Source: Cranoglanis bouderius (taxonomy: Eukaryota > Chordata > Actinopteri > Siluriformes > Cranoglanididae). From it: a stretch of 64,000 nt of DNA. Both the position numbers and the translations under genes were made by a program. The stretch spans positions 15,502,300 to 15,566,299 of the forward strand of contig CM042558.1 of assembly GCA_023630585.1 (NCBI GenBank), given 5' to 3'. Shown piece by piece: positions 46,621 to 59,700 of the stretch (positions within the stretch are counted from its first letter, which is position 1; every line of letters begins with the position of its first letter). The notes beneath the pieces are model-generated. The model was not told the origin of the DNA. It made no database searches and saw nothing but the letters and a program-made list of their open reading frames with translations.

Positions 46621-49600
46621 ATGGGCTCTAAGCGGAGGAGGGCCACCTCCCCGTCCAGCAGCGTGAGCGGTGGAGACTTTGAAGACAGCCAGCCGGCGCC
46701 GACCTCCTCGTCCAGCCGCAAGAGAAGAAGAACAGCAAACATTCCTACGGTTGATCCTGTGAGCAGCTCGGTGTTGTGCTGGTTTTCCTTATGCAAAGAG
46801 GAAATGGAATGATTGTAGCATGGTTCATTTATTTTATGAGGTCGTTGCTGAGTCTCGGCATGTTTACGTTGCACCGTTTGATGATTCGAACGTAAAATCT
46901 TAAACGAAACTTTTTATTTGATCTGCACGTTCCTCATCTCGATTTTGTATACAATATAGACTACGGTTTTATTTTTCATCAAAAATATTAGGTAAAGATG
47001 TACGTGAACACCCATTTTTAGTGCGTTAATACAGAATCGTTCAGAAAGTTAACATGTCTTACTTCTCATCCATTTATATCCCACGTTGTGGAACATCCCT
47101 AAATCATGTTAGTTCCCATCGTCACGTCCTCTCTCAAGTTGTTCAGACACAAAAAAAAACACAGCTTATGTTACAGAGAAACCAGAAACTGCAAACTCCT
47201 CTGTCCTGAAGACTCTTCCGTGGCGGAGACACTGGAAACTCGTTCCATGAAAGCCATACAAGTGTCAGCGCTAGTCTTTACTGTACAACCCCAATTCCAA
47301 AAAAGTTGGGACGCTGTGTAAAATGTCAATAAAAACAGAATGCAATGATTTGCAAATCTCATAAACCCATATGTTATTCACAATAGAACATAGAAAACGT
47401 ATCAAATGTTTAAACTGAGGAAATGTACCGTTTTAAGGAAAAAATAAGGTAATTTTGAATTTGATGGCCGCAACACGTCTCAAAAAAGTTGGGATGGGGG
47501 CAACAAAAGGCTGGAAAAGTAAGTGTTACTAAAAAGAAACAGCTGGAGGAACATTTTGCAACTAATTAGGTTAACTGGCAACAGGTCAGTAACATGATCG
47601 GGTATAAAAAGAGTATCTTAGAGAGGCAGAGTCTCTCAGAAGTAAAGATGGGATGGAATCTGGATGGAAGGATGTGTCGCTCTAAAACCTGTATATACCT
47701 TTCAGCATTGTTGGTGCCTTTCCGGATGTGCAAGCTGCCCATTCCATAGGCACTAATGCACCCCCATACCATCAGAGATGCAGACTTTTGAACTGAGCGC
47801 TGATAAAAAGCCGGATGGTCCCTCTCCTATTTAGTCCTCTTTAGTCCAGAGGACGCGGCGTCCATGGTTTCCAAAAAGGATTTCAAGTTTCGATTCGTCT
47901 GACCACAGAACAGTTTTCCACTTTGCCTCAGTCCATTTTAAATGAGCTTTGGCCCAGAGAAGACGGCAGCGTTTCTGGATCATGTTCACATATGGCTTCT
48001 TCTTTGCATGATAGAGCTTCAACCAGCATTTGTGGATGGCATGGCGAACTGTGTTCACAGACAATGAGTTCTGGAGTTGTTTCTGAGTCCATGCAGTGAT
48101 TTCCATTACAGAATCATGCCTGTTTTTAATGCAGTGCCACCTGAGGGCCCAAAGATCACGGGTATGCGATATTGATTTTCGCCCTTGTCCCTTGCACACA
48201 GAAATTTCTCTAGATTCTCTGAATATTTTGATGATATTATGTATTGTAGATGATGAGATATTCAAAGTCTTCGCAATTTTACGCTGAGGAACATTATTCT
48301 GAAATTGTTCCACAATTTGTAGACGCAGTTTTTCGCAGGTGATGGTGAACCTCTGCCCATCTTTACTTCTGAGAGACTCTGCCTCTCTAAGATACTCTTT
48401 TTATACCCGATCATGTTACTGACCTGTTGCCAATTAACCTAATTAGTTGCAAAATGTTCCTCCAGCTGTTTCTTTTTAGTAACACTTACTTTTCCAGCCT
48501 TTTGTTGCCCCGTCCCAACTTTTTTGATACGTGTTGCGGCCATCAAATTCAAAATTACCTTATTTTTTTCTTAAAACGGTACATTTCCTCAGTTGAAACA
48601 TTTGATATGTTTTCTATGTTCTATTATGAATAACATATGGGTTTATGAGATTTGCAAATCATTGCATTCTGTTTTTATTGACATTTTACACAGCGTCCCA
48701 ACTTTTTTAGAATTGGGGTTGTATATAGATGAAAAGAAAAGGCAGGTATGAGTAGTAAATGAGTGCAGGAAATATAATAATGCAATAATAAGGAAGGGCT
48801 TTAAGGCTTCAAGGTGTTGTAAGGGGAAATATGGCAGTCTTTCTACAATCTGTACATTTCTCCCTAATATTACACTACCTCACTCTAGCTCTGTCCTTAT
48901 GCTCTGTCCTAGACTAGTTTTATTTTGGTAAATACAGTAGATGCTCCTTTCCTTTGCCTTACACATGCTGTCTGTCTTCGACCCCTCAGATAGCAGTGTG
49001 TCATGAACTTTACAACACGATCAGAGACTATAAGGATGACCAGGGCAGGATGCTGTGCGAACTCTTCATCAGAGCGCCAAAGAGGAGGTGAGACACATAC
49101 GCGCACACACACACACACACACAAACAAAACTGATCTAATATGTCATTTAAAATTTTAGATCAAGTCATTTTGGCTGAAACTGAAACATTACACTGTGTC
49201 ATACGGAGAATGAAACCGTACGCTCAGGATACTGTACTGGAAAGAGTGAACAATAATCCTCGGCAATTTCTCCCTCAAAGGAACCAGCCTGATTACTACG
49301 ACGTAGTGTCGCAGCCTATCGACATGATGAAGATCCAGCAGAAGCTGAAAATGGAGGAGTATGACGACGTGGGGCAGCTCACGCTCGATTTCCAGCTCCT
49401 CTTTAACAACACTAAGACCTACTACAAAGTAAGCCGTTATTCTACAGAGAGGGTCTATTAGCTACACAAAAAATATACAGTATATCACACATAAAAAAAG
49501 CTTAATGCTGTGGTCAGATTTCTTGTCAGTTTAATTTTTGCTTACTGCAGTTTAAATAGTTATTTATGTAGAGTACAATTAATTATGTTTTAATCATAAT

Positions 49601-52600
49601 CAATATAAATGATTATGCAAGCTTGGTAAGCTTACCTAAAGTAAAAAAAAAATAATAAACTGGCTGCCATAAGATATCATATACAGTATATGCACATATG
49701 GTCAAATCCAGAATTATTGGCACCCTTCATGAAAACTATATGAAATGAACACTTGTACCATAAACCACAATGTTAAGTCATTGTATGTAATTATGTTTTT
49801 CCCACAAAGGACCACATTTCAAACTTTATTCATATTTGAATACTGTATATAAGGTATAATACAGTTATTTTTGGTTGAATAATTTAAATTTCAAACAAAA
49901 ATAATTGTGAATATTTTTTTTTTTATTTGATTATTTTATATCGTGTGATTTTATTATTATTTAAAATAATCGTATCTATTATTCAGTCACTATTGTGCAC
50001 CCCTGGTTGGGAGAGTGAGCGCTAGATATATTTTCTCATTATTTTGAATATGGGACATAAAAATGATGTGATGTGACTAAATTTAACAAAAAGCCAACCC
50101 TCTCCTGTTCTGTCCAGCCTGAAACCCCAGAGTACAGAGCTGCGTGTAAGTTATGGGACCTTTACATTCGCACCAAGAATGAGTTTGTGCAGCGAGGAGA
50201 CTATGACGAAGATGATGAGGACGGTGACGATGCGCGAGAAACTCCAGGAGGCGCCATGGAAGACGAGGCGAGGGTGAACAGAGAATATTTTCAGATTGTG
50301 TTTTTTGATAATGTGAATAAAACAGTGTTGTGTGAGCTTGAGTAATGAGTTGTGTCCGGTTCTTCCTCAGGCTGCCGCCAGTCTTAAGGAGGTTTTGGAG
50401 CAGCTGCTCGACACGGTGTTGAAACACAGCGAACACGGACGACTCGTCAGTGAACTCTTCCAGAGACTTCCTTCTAAAATAGTAGGAATATAATATAATA
50501 TTATACAATATTATATTATATTATGTTATATATTTTCACAGTTTTGCTTGATTCATTTGCAGCAATATCCGGATTATTACGCTATTATCAAAGAGCCAAT
50601 AGATCTCAAGGCCATTGCACAAAGGATCCAGGTATCTGTTATATAAATTTCATGCAACATATTTAACAACATTTAATTTCCACTGAAATAAGATATATTT
50701 CTCTTCCAGATTGGCTACTACAAAAGCGTGAATCATATGTCCAAAGACATCGACCTGCTAGTGAAAAATGCTAAAACATACAATGAGCCTGGTTCCCAGG
50801 TGTTCAAGGTAATGTATAATGTATGAATGCATTATAAGCACTGTCATAATTATAAGAAAGCAATACAAAACCACCCCGAAGCTCATTATTTTCTTATAAC
50901 AGCATGTTTTTTTTTTATTCATCAGTGTTTTATTCCTCTTATACCACAGCAATTTACCACATCATTTAACAGTTATAGTTTTATATTTATTACAAGAATG
51001 ACACTGTACTTTATATCCATTTATAGTTACATTTAATGTTGAGGAACATCTGCAAAACAAGTTAGTTCCTGTTATCTCTTATGTTACAGCATCTCTAAAC
51101 AGATATTCCTTCACCAACCTCTCTTTTTATGTTTTGAAGTTAATATGACAAAAAAAAAAAATGCAGCTTGTTATGTTAACGAGAAACAAGAAAACGCAAA
51201 GACCTCTGTCCTGAAGATTTTTCCTTGGTGGAAAACTTAATCTTACAAAGCGAAAGCACTGCAAACTCCTTCCAGAAATGTGAAATAAATGTCTCCTTAC
51301 AGAAAACTTCACCACATCAATGATTATTTGTTTTTCTTCGTTAATTAAAAAACTTTTTTTTTAATAGGCTTAGATTGTGACTGTTTGCCATACAAGACTG
51401 TAACTTAGTTGTTACTATAGAAACAATACCATATCAGAACAAGGGCATTAATATACACCTATGGTTTATGATTTTTTTTTTCTAATTTCTGTTATAGAAA
51501 ATTAGTCAGCAGCGCTGTGTACAGTGGTGCTTGAAAGTTTGTGAACCCTTTAGAATGTTCTATATTTCTGCATAAATATGACCTAAAACATCATCAGATT
51601 TTCACACGTACATTCCTAAAAGTAGATAAACTTACATTCCTACATTCTTACATTCCTAAAAGTAGATAAAGAGAACCCGATTAAACAAATGAGACAAGCA
51701 TTTTATACTTGGTCATTTATTTATTGAGAAAAATGATCCAATATTACATATCTGCAAGTGGCAAAAATATGTGAACCTTTGCTTTCAGTATCTGGTGTGA
51801 CCCTGTTGTGCAGCAATAACTGCAACTAAACTTTTCCAGTAAGTGTTGATCAGTCCTGCACATCGGCTTGGAGGAATTTCAGCTCATTCCTCAGTACAGA
51901 ACAGCTTCAACTCTGGGATGTTGGTGGGTTTCCTCACATGAACAGCTTACTTCAGGTCCTTCCACAACATTTCTACTGGATTAAGGTCAAGACTTTGACT
52001 CCAAAACATTAACTTTATTCTTCTTTAACCATTCTTTGGTAAAAATGACTTGTATGATTAGGGTCATGGCCTTGCTGCATGACCCACTTTCTCTTGAGAT
52101 TCAGATCATGGACAGATGTCCTGACATTTTCCTTTAGAATTCGCTGATATAATTCAGAATTCATTGTTCCATTAATGATGTCAAGCCATCCTGGTCCAGA
52201 TGCAGCAAAACAGGCCCAAACCATGATACTACCACCACCATGTTTCACAGATGGGATAATGTTCTTATGCTGGAATGCAGTGTTTTCCTTTCTCCAACTT
52301 TAACGCTTCTCATTTAAACCAAAAGTTCTATTTTGGTTTCCTCCATACACAAAACATTTTTCCATTAGCCTTCTGGCTTGTCCATATGATCTTTAGCAAA
52401 CTGCAGACAGGCAGCAATGTTCTTTTTTGGAGAGTTGTGGCTTTCTCCTTGCAACTCTGCCATGCACACCATTGTTGTTCAGTTGTTCTCCTGATGGTGG
52501 ACTCATGAACATTAACATGTTAATGCCACCTGCCAATGTGAGAGAGGCCTTTAGTTGCTTAGAAGTTACCCTGGGTTCTTTTGTGACCTCGTGGACTATT

Positions 52601-55600
52601 ACACGTCTTGCTCTTGGAGTGATCTTTGTTGGTCGACCCCTCACAATGGTCTTGAATTTCCTCCATTTGTACACAATCTGTCTCACTGTGGATCGTGAAG
52701 TCCAAACTCTTTAGAGATGGTTCTGTAACCTTTTCCAGCCTGATGAGCATCAACACCTCTTTTTTCTGAGCTCCTCAGAAATCTTCTTTGTTGATGCCAT
52801 GACATACTTCCACAAACGTGTGTTGTGAAGATCAGACTTTGATAGATCCCTCACTCACACCTGATTGTCATCCCATTGATTGAAAACACCTGACTCTAAT
52901 TTCACCTTCAAATTAACTGCTAATCCTGGAGGTTCACATACTTTTGCTACTCACAGATATGTAATATTGGATCATTTTCTTCAATAAATAAATGACCAAG
53001 TATAATATTTTTGTGTCATTTGTTTAATTGGGCTCTTTTTATCTACTTTTAGGACTGGTGTGAAAATCTGATGGTGTTTTAGGTCATATTTATGCAGTAA
53101 TAGAGAACATTCAAGCACCACTGTATAATAACAAATCAGATACTGAGATTGTTAAATTGATCTTTGGGCAAAGCAGAATAATCTGTCCTGATGAACCTAC
53201 AGGATGCAAACACGATCAAAAAGATATTTTCTCAGAGGAAGATGGAGCTCGAGCACATGGAGCCTATAAAAAGCAGCATCCGCATCAGGTTAGTGCCTCC
53301 AAACACGTGTTTCTATTCTTCCTTTAAAGCAAGAAGCCGACAGAGATTGATTAGCGCAGAAATCTTTGTATGCAGTAGTGTTTTGTTTTGTTTTGGCTTA
53401 ATTAGGAACAGAAAATCTGTGCATGGAGACAGACTCTCCTCAATTACCATGGCTTTACAGTACGGTTCAGAGAGTGATGAAGATGGCATCCTCACAGGTA
53501 TCTTCCTCCTGATTCCTGGTTATTATTGGTTTACAATTACAGCAGGGTATTGAAAAAAATATTTATTTTTAATTTGATCTGGATTAGGGCGTCTGCCAAA
53601 TGCCATAAATATAAGTAGATGTAATTACTTTTAATTTTAATGCTTTTTTTTAATGTACTTTTTAAATACAGCTTCTCCAGCTTGTGAAGGACCCCTTTCA
53701 CCTTTCACATTTTAGCTGTCTAACACAGTATATTAGAAATTTGAAAATTGGAAAGAAAATTGGAAATTAAACAATAAATATGAGCTTAAAGTGCAGACTT
53801 TCAGCTTTAATTTGAGGGTATTTACATCCAGATTCGCCAGATGGTGTAGGAATTACAGCACTTTTTATGTGTTCCCCCACCATGACTAATTGCACAGTCG
53901 GCTGCTCAGCTGTTCCATGGCCAGGTGTGTGTTATTCCATCATTATTTCACTTACAAATAAGCAGATAAAAGGTCTAGAGTCGATTACAAGTGCGGCATT
54001 TGCATTTGAAATCTGTTGCTGTTAACTCTCAATATGAAGTCCAATGAGCTGTCATTGCCGGTGAACCAAGCCATCATTAGGCTGTAAAATCAAAACAAAC
54101 CCATCAGAGAGATGGCCAAAGCATTAGGTGTGGCCAATTCAACTATTTGGTACATTCTTAAAAAGAAAGAATGCACTGATGAGCTCAGGAACACCAAATG
54201 GCCCAGGCTGTGGTGGATGACAGAAGAATTTTTTTCCCTAGTGAAGAAATCCTTCACTACAGTTGACCCTCCAGAACACCCTCCAGGAGGTAGGCATACT
54301 CTATTGGTGTTAACAATCAAGAGAAGACTTCACCAGAGTAAATACATCGGGTTTACCACAAAATAAAAACCATTGGTAAGCCTCAAAAGACCAGATTAGA
54401 GTTTGCCATAAAATTTTTAAAAGCCTGTACAGTTCAGGAACAACATCCTATGAGACAAAAATAACCGTCTCCTGACAGAAAACTTCACCTTCAACAATTA
54501 TACATTTCTCTGACATTAAATTACAACACATTAATACACATCTGTGATTATGTGGACTGCACCGTTATTTTCAGTGTTAGAATGAGCGCATTATTATAAA
54601 CCTGTGACTTGACATGCACCTGGAACTACTGTCAAATTTGCTGTCATAGAAAATTAATCAACACCTTCTGACCAATCAGAATCGAGAATTCCACAGCACT
54701 CTAGTATAAACATCTATATGTACATTATGAAATTTTTAAGAATATTTATCTGCATTCTGTCTTAAAAGTCACTTGACCAAATAAACCGTCTTATTTATTG
54801 TAAATTTCTGCATGCAGTGAGACACTTTGCAAGTCAATATGAGTTCAATTGTCCCATCCACAAAGTTGTAGTTGTGGTTGTAAAAGAGTTTCCTAAGGTT
54901 TTAAAAGCTTTCCAGTTATTAGCTCACATCAGCCACCGCTGACTGAGTTTACGCTCTATATGATAAATACTGTGCCTGTACCGCTGTCATCCTAGGCTCG
55001 GTGCATTATGACGAGGGCGAATCAGAGGCTGAGAGCATCCACTCCAACATGGGCATGTCCAATCCCATCTTCCAGATGTACGAGGCTATACGAGGAGGTA
55101 GGAACAGTCAAGGGCAGCTCATAGCTGAGCCTTTTCTTCAGCTGCCCTCCAGGAAGGACTACCCAGACTACTACCAGCAGATTAGCCAGCCCATCTCCCT
55201 CCAGCAGATTCGGTATGTTTGGGCTGAAGATGGAGAATATAAGTAATATAGCATAAAATAGGAATCGTAATTACACTACCCACATTCAATTACATTAGCT
55301 CGAATAGGAACTCATGTATATAACTTATTATAGTTGACGTCTGTTATTCAGGGATGAATTATCGTGCATAGTTGTTGATTTTTCGTATAACCTTGTTTAT
55401 AGTAATGCTGTTGTAATCTGGCTAGGCCTTGTGCCATCATTAGAAGGAGGTAGTGAGCAACAAGGAACATTTCTAGACCATCTTCTGCCATCAGAGGGAG
55501 CCAGAGGGCACCGTCTTAATTAGTATAATCAGTAGCAATTGCTTCCACCTGTGCCTTTGTCTGTTTAAGGAGAGCTCTCTGCTTGTTCGGTTTTCAGTAT

Positions 55601-56710
55601 TGAGTCAACCTTGCTACATGCTGGTGCTCAGTTCTTAGCTGGTAAACGCTGGTAATATTTTCTTGCGTACATCTTGGTAATTTCTTTGGCTTCACTAGCC
55701 AACTTTCAAGTGCCCTAAGCTCTCAGCTTATGTATATGTTTATATAAAATATTTTCCACTTCACTTCGGTTTAGTTTTATTTATATAGAGCTTTTAACAA
55801 TGGAAATGATCACAAAGCCACTTTATAGAAATCCAGATATGGATTTAGATTTAGATGAGCAAGCCAGAGAAAAACTCCCTGAGATGACATGAGGAAGAGA
55901 TCTTGAGAGGAACCCATCCTCTCCCAATTCTGGGAGATGCCAGATGGTACAATTTTGAGTAAAATCAACTACATAAAATCAAACAGTGCCAAGTATGTTG
56001 AAAGGATCTTCAGTAAGCATCAGAGTCATTTCATTAGAGTTTTCAACTTTAAATCTATAGTATCTATAAATTGTTATTTACTGAGTAATGAATAAGACTT
56101 AAATGTAAACTGTTTGAAGCAAGAGATAATCCACAGAAATCTTTAGGGTGTCTGTGTGGGGCAACGACATCCAAACTTCCACGTTTACCAGAACTGTCTG
56201 TGCCCATGAACCATCCAGAACCGAGCCTTTACTAAAGAAAAGCCATTAAAAAAGGCATGTGTCTGAGTCCTGAACACAAAAAGCTCTTTCCCCCGCTGTA
56301 GTCTTCATTATTCTAGGTAACAACAAGGAACTTGCACCTTTTGATCAGAACAGGTGTCGTGGATCATTTAAAAAAACAAAACAAAAGATTGCTCAGATAA
56401 TTGGGTGCAAGAACATCCAGTGCTTTATAGGTCATTAGTATTATTTTTTTTTAAATCATTGAGAAGTTTTACTAGTAAGAAACTGGAGCTTGTTTATGCA
56501 CTTACTGGAACATCCGGACAGCAATGCATTACAATAGTCTAACCAAGAAGTAACAAAATAATGAACTATTTTTTTAGCATCACGTAGTGACATATTTCGT
56601 ATCTTAGCTTTATTTATGAGATGAGAAAAGGCTATCTTTAGTAATATTATCTACATGAAATGAGTGGGATGAGGAAGGGATAAGGAAAACCCATAACACC
56701 CCCCCAAAAA

Positions 56711-56751
<41 letters not shown>

Positions 56752-59700
56752 TTCAGGAATCCAGGGAATGAGATGAGGCATCAGCAACAACATTTTCAGA
56801 GTCTTTCTTATGTTCAGTAACTATGTGGAAAGGCTGAACCAGCAATGCCAACCGCATTAAATGTTGATTTGTATTACACATCCGAGAAAGAAAAACAAGG
56901 GGGTTGCGATCAGTAGGATCAGTAAACCACAGTAGGACAGAAATGGGAATTGAGAAAGACTTCAAAATGTTGCTAATGTCGAAGTGTCTTTCTGAATAGT
57001 ACTGTAACGTCCAATAGCATCAGTCCCTGTGTCACATGCATCAACCTCTAGTTTAAAAGGACTCATAAAGTCAGGAGCAGCAAGAACAGGAGCACAACAC
57101 AACAGAGCGTTCACACTGTCAAAAGCTTTCTGACAACTGCTAGTCCAGTCATATTCAACATGAATTTTTAAGCAGTGCCATAGATTCTCAATGGGATTCA
57201 GATCTGGACTTTGACTTGGCCACTGGACAACATTCACCTTCTTAAAGCACTCCTGCTTTGATTTGGCCTTGTGTTTGGCATCATTATGAAGCAGGTTCTC
57301 TTGTAATATTTTGCTTCATCCATTCTCCTTTCAATTTTGACAACAAGCATGATACTACCATCACCATATTTTACTGTAGGGATGGTGTATGGTGAATTGA
57401 GGTTTCATCTGCGTTAGGTTTGCAACACACAACAGTGCATTGAAACCTGCCCAAATACAGTATCTTAATCTTGGTCTCATCACTGGGTCACACTGGTGTT
57501 TTCATTTGGCTGTTCTTGAGTAATGTTTTCTTTTTAGCCACCCTCGCGTACAGCCAAATGGTTTTCTGGTGCACTCTTCACTCTAAGCCACTGCATGCTG
57601 TAACTCATTCAGAGTGACTGTTGGACTCCCTGTGGCTTCCCTCACCAATCTCTGTCTTGTTTTAAGGAAGGGCCTTGTGTATGTAGTGCTTGGGTGGTGT
57701 GATGCACCTTCCACTTCCTCACTATTGATCCAATTGTGCTTATTGGGATGTTCAACCTCTTCGATATAAATTTACACCCTATTCCTAAGTTATGAACTTC
57801 TATTACCTTATTTTTAACTTCTTCAGAATGCTCCTTAGTCTTCGTTTTCACCCATTTTCTGCTTTAATGACAGTTTGACCAAGGTGGTTTTTGTTCAGAA
57901 AATGTTTTAATAGTTCATAGGTGAAGGCCAAATAAGTCAATTGTGTCCTAACTAAGACAGTATCTTTCATCTGGGGCTTCTGAAACATGGGGGGTTGAAT
58001 ACTTATGCAAGCAGCATTTTTCAGTTTTTGATTTTCTTTGAAATACTTGCTGACCAATAATGGCGTTACAGCTGGTCTTCTTGTTTTCAGTGATAAGATG
58101 AAGAGTAATGAATACGAGAGCGTGGAGCAGATGGACGCTGATCTGAATGTGATGTTTGAAAACGCAAAGCGCTACAATGTCTCCAACTCCCACATCTACA
58201 AACGGGCTCTGAAACTGCAGCACATTCTTCAGGTTCTCTCCCTAAATTATTTTTTCCATTTCCTTTGTCTGTAGAATGTTTGCTGTCAGTCTTGGCTCAA
58301 CATCAATCTGACTGACTCACTCAGAGTTAGTTTTCGCAATGAAATTAAATTTAAAGGCACGTCTGTGCGTTTTTAGCTGAAAAGGAAAGAGCTAGGAAGG
58401 AGAGAAGACGAGGATGGTGACAGTATGCTGTCCTCCACTCTGTCGGACGGCAGCACCACCAAACGCAAGAGGTACGATCGTTCAGAATATATACAAATTT
58501 CAGCATAGTCTTTTAGTGTCCTTATTAGTCCTTACGTACTAGTTAAAAAACTCTGGTTAAACTATACTTTTCTATAATGCAGTTCAAAAATTCTTTGTAA
58601 AAAGTTTGAGGTTCAAACTATTGGAATGTTTTTTTTCTCCACGTTGTTGTCCTACGTTAAATGTCGTGCAGTTATAAAAAGAACACGAAGAAGAACCGTT
58701 TGAAGACTCTGTACCAGGCCGTGACTGAGGCTCGAGAGCTGGGTACCGGTCGTAGACTCTGTGACTTATTCATGGTCAAACCTTCTAAGAAAGACTATCC
58801 AGACTACTATAAGATCATACTCGAGCCCATGGACCTGCGCACTATAGACCACAACATCCGCGCAGACAGATACGCCAACGAGGATGCCATGGTGGAGGAC
58901 ATGAAGCTGATGTTCCGCAATGCGAGACACTACAATGAAGAAGGCTCACAGGTGGACTATAAATGAAACCGATTTCAATGACAAAGCAGCGGTAGCCATA
59001 AAGACTAGACACTAGTCTCAATGTAATCAGCTATGCTAGGTATAGGATTGTGAAAAGTAAGGAGTAAAACATGATGGGGCATGCTGTTATAGGAAAATAA
59101 TCATTGACAAGGTTGTGTGGTGCGGCGTTACACAAAGCAGTGTTACTTTTACCACTCTGAAGTTGATTCATTTTCTATAAGTGTGTTATTCCTTTAATAC
59201 CACAGCAATTTTCTAATGATTACAATTTTTATTTATTAAAGAACAACACATCATAGTTTTTATCCATTTATAATTGCATCACTTACTCACCAGCCTCTCT
59301 TTTTATCTCAAGAGAAAAAACACAGCTTGTCAGAAAGCACAGAAACCAGAAAGCACAAACTCCTCTCTCCTGAAGACTTTTGCATTGCTACAAAGCTCTG
59401 TCACTGGAGACTCCCTCCCTAAATGTTACAAAATCATTATAACAATGGTTATACTTTATGTATCAGAATATCCGGAACTACTGTCAGAGAAAATTAGTCA
59501 ATACCTTCTGACCAATCAAATGTGAGGATTCCACAGTGCTGTGTTAATGCACATTGTATGAAATGTAGACTTCAAAGCTGTAGACTTAAATTTTTTTAAG
59601 AGCATAAAACAGAGTAGTGTCTGGTCTTTAATCTGTATGTACAGTGGGTATAGAAAATAATCACCCCCCCCCCCCCCCCCGCCTTTAAAATAATCACATT

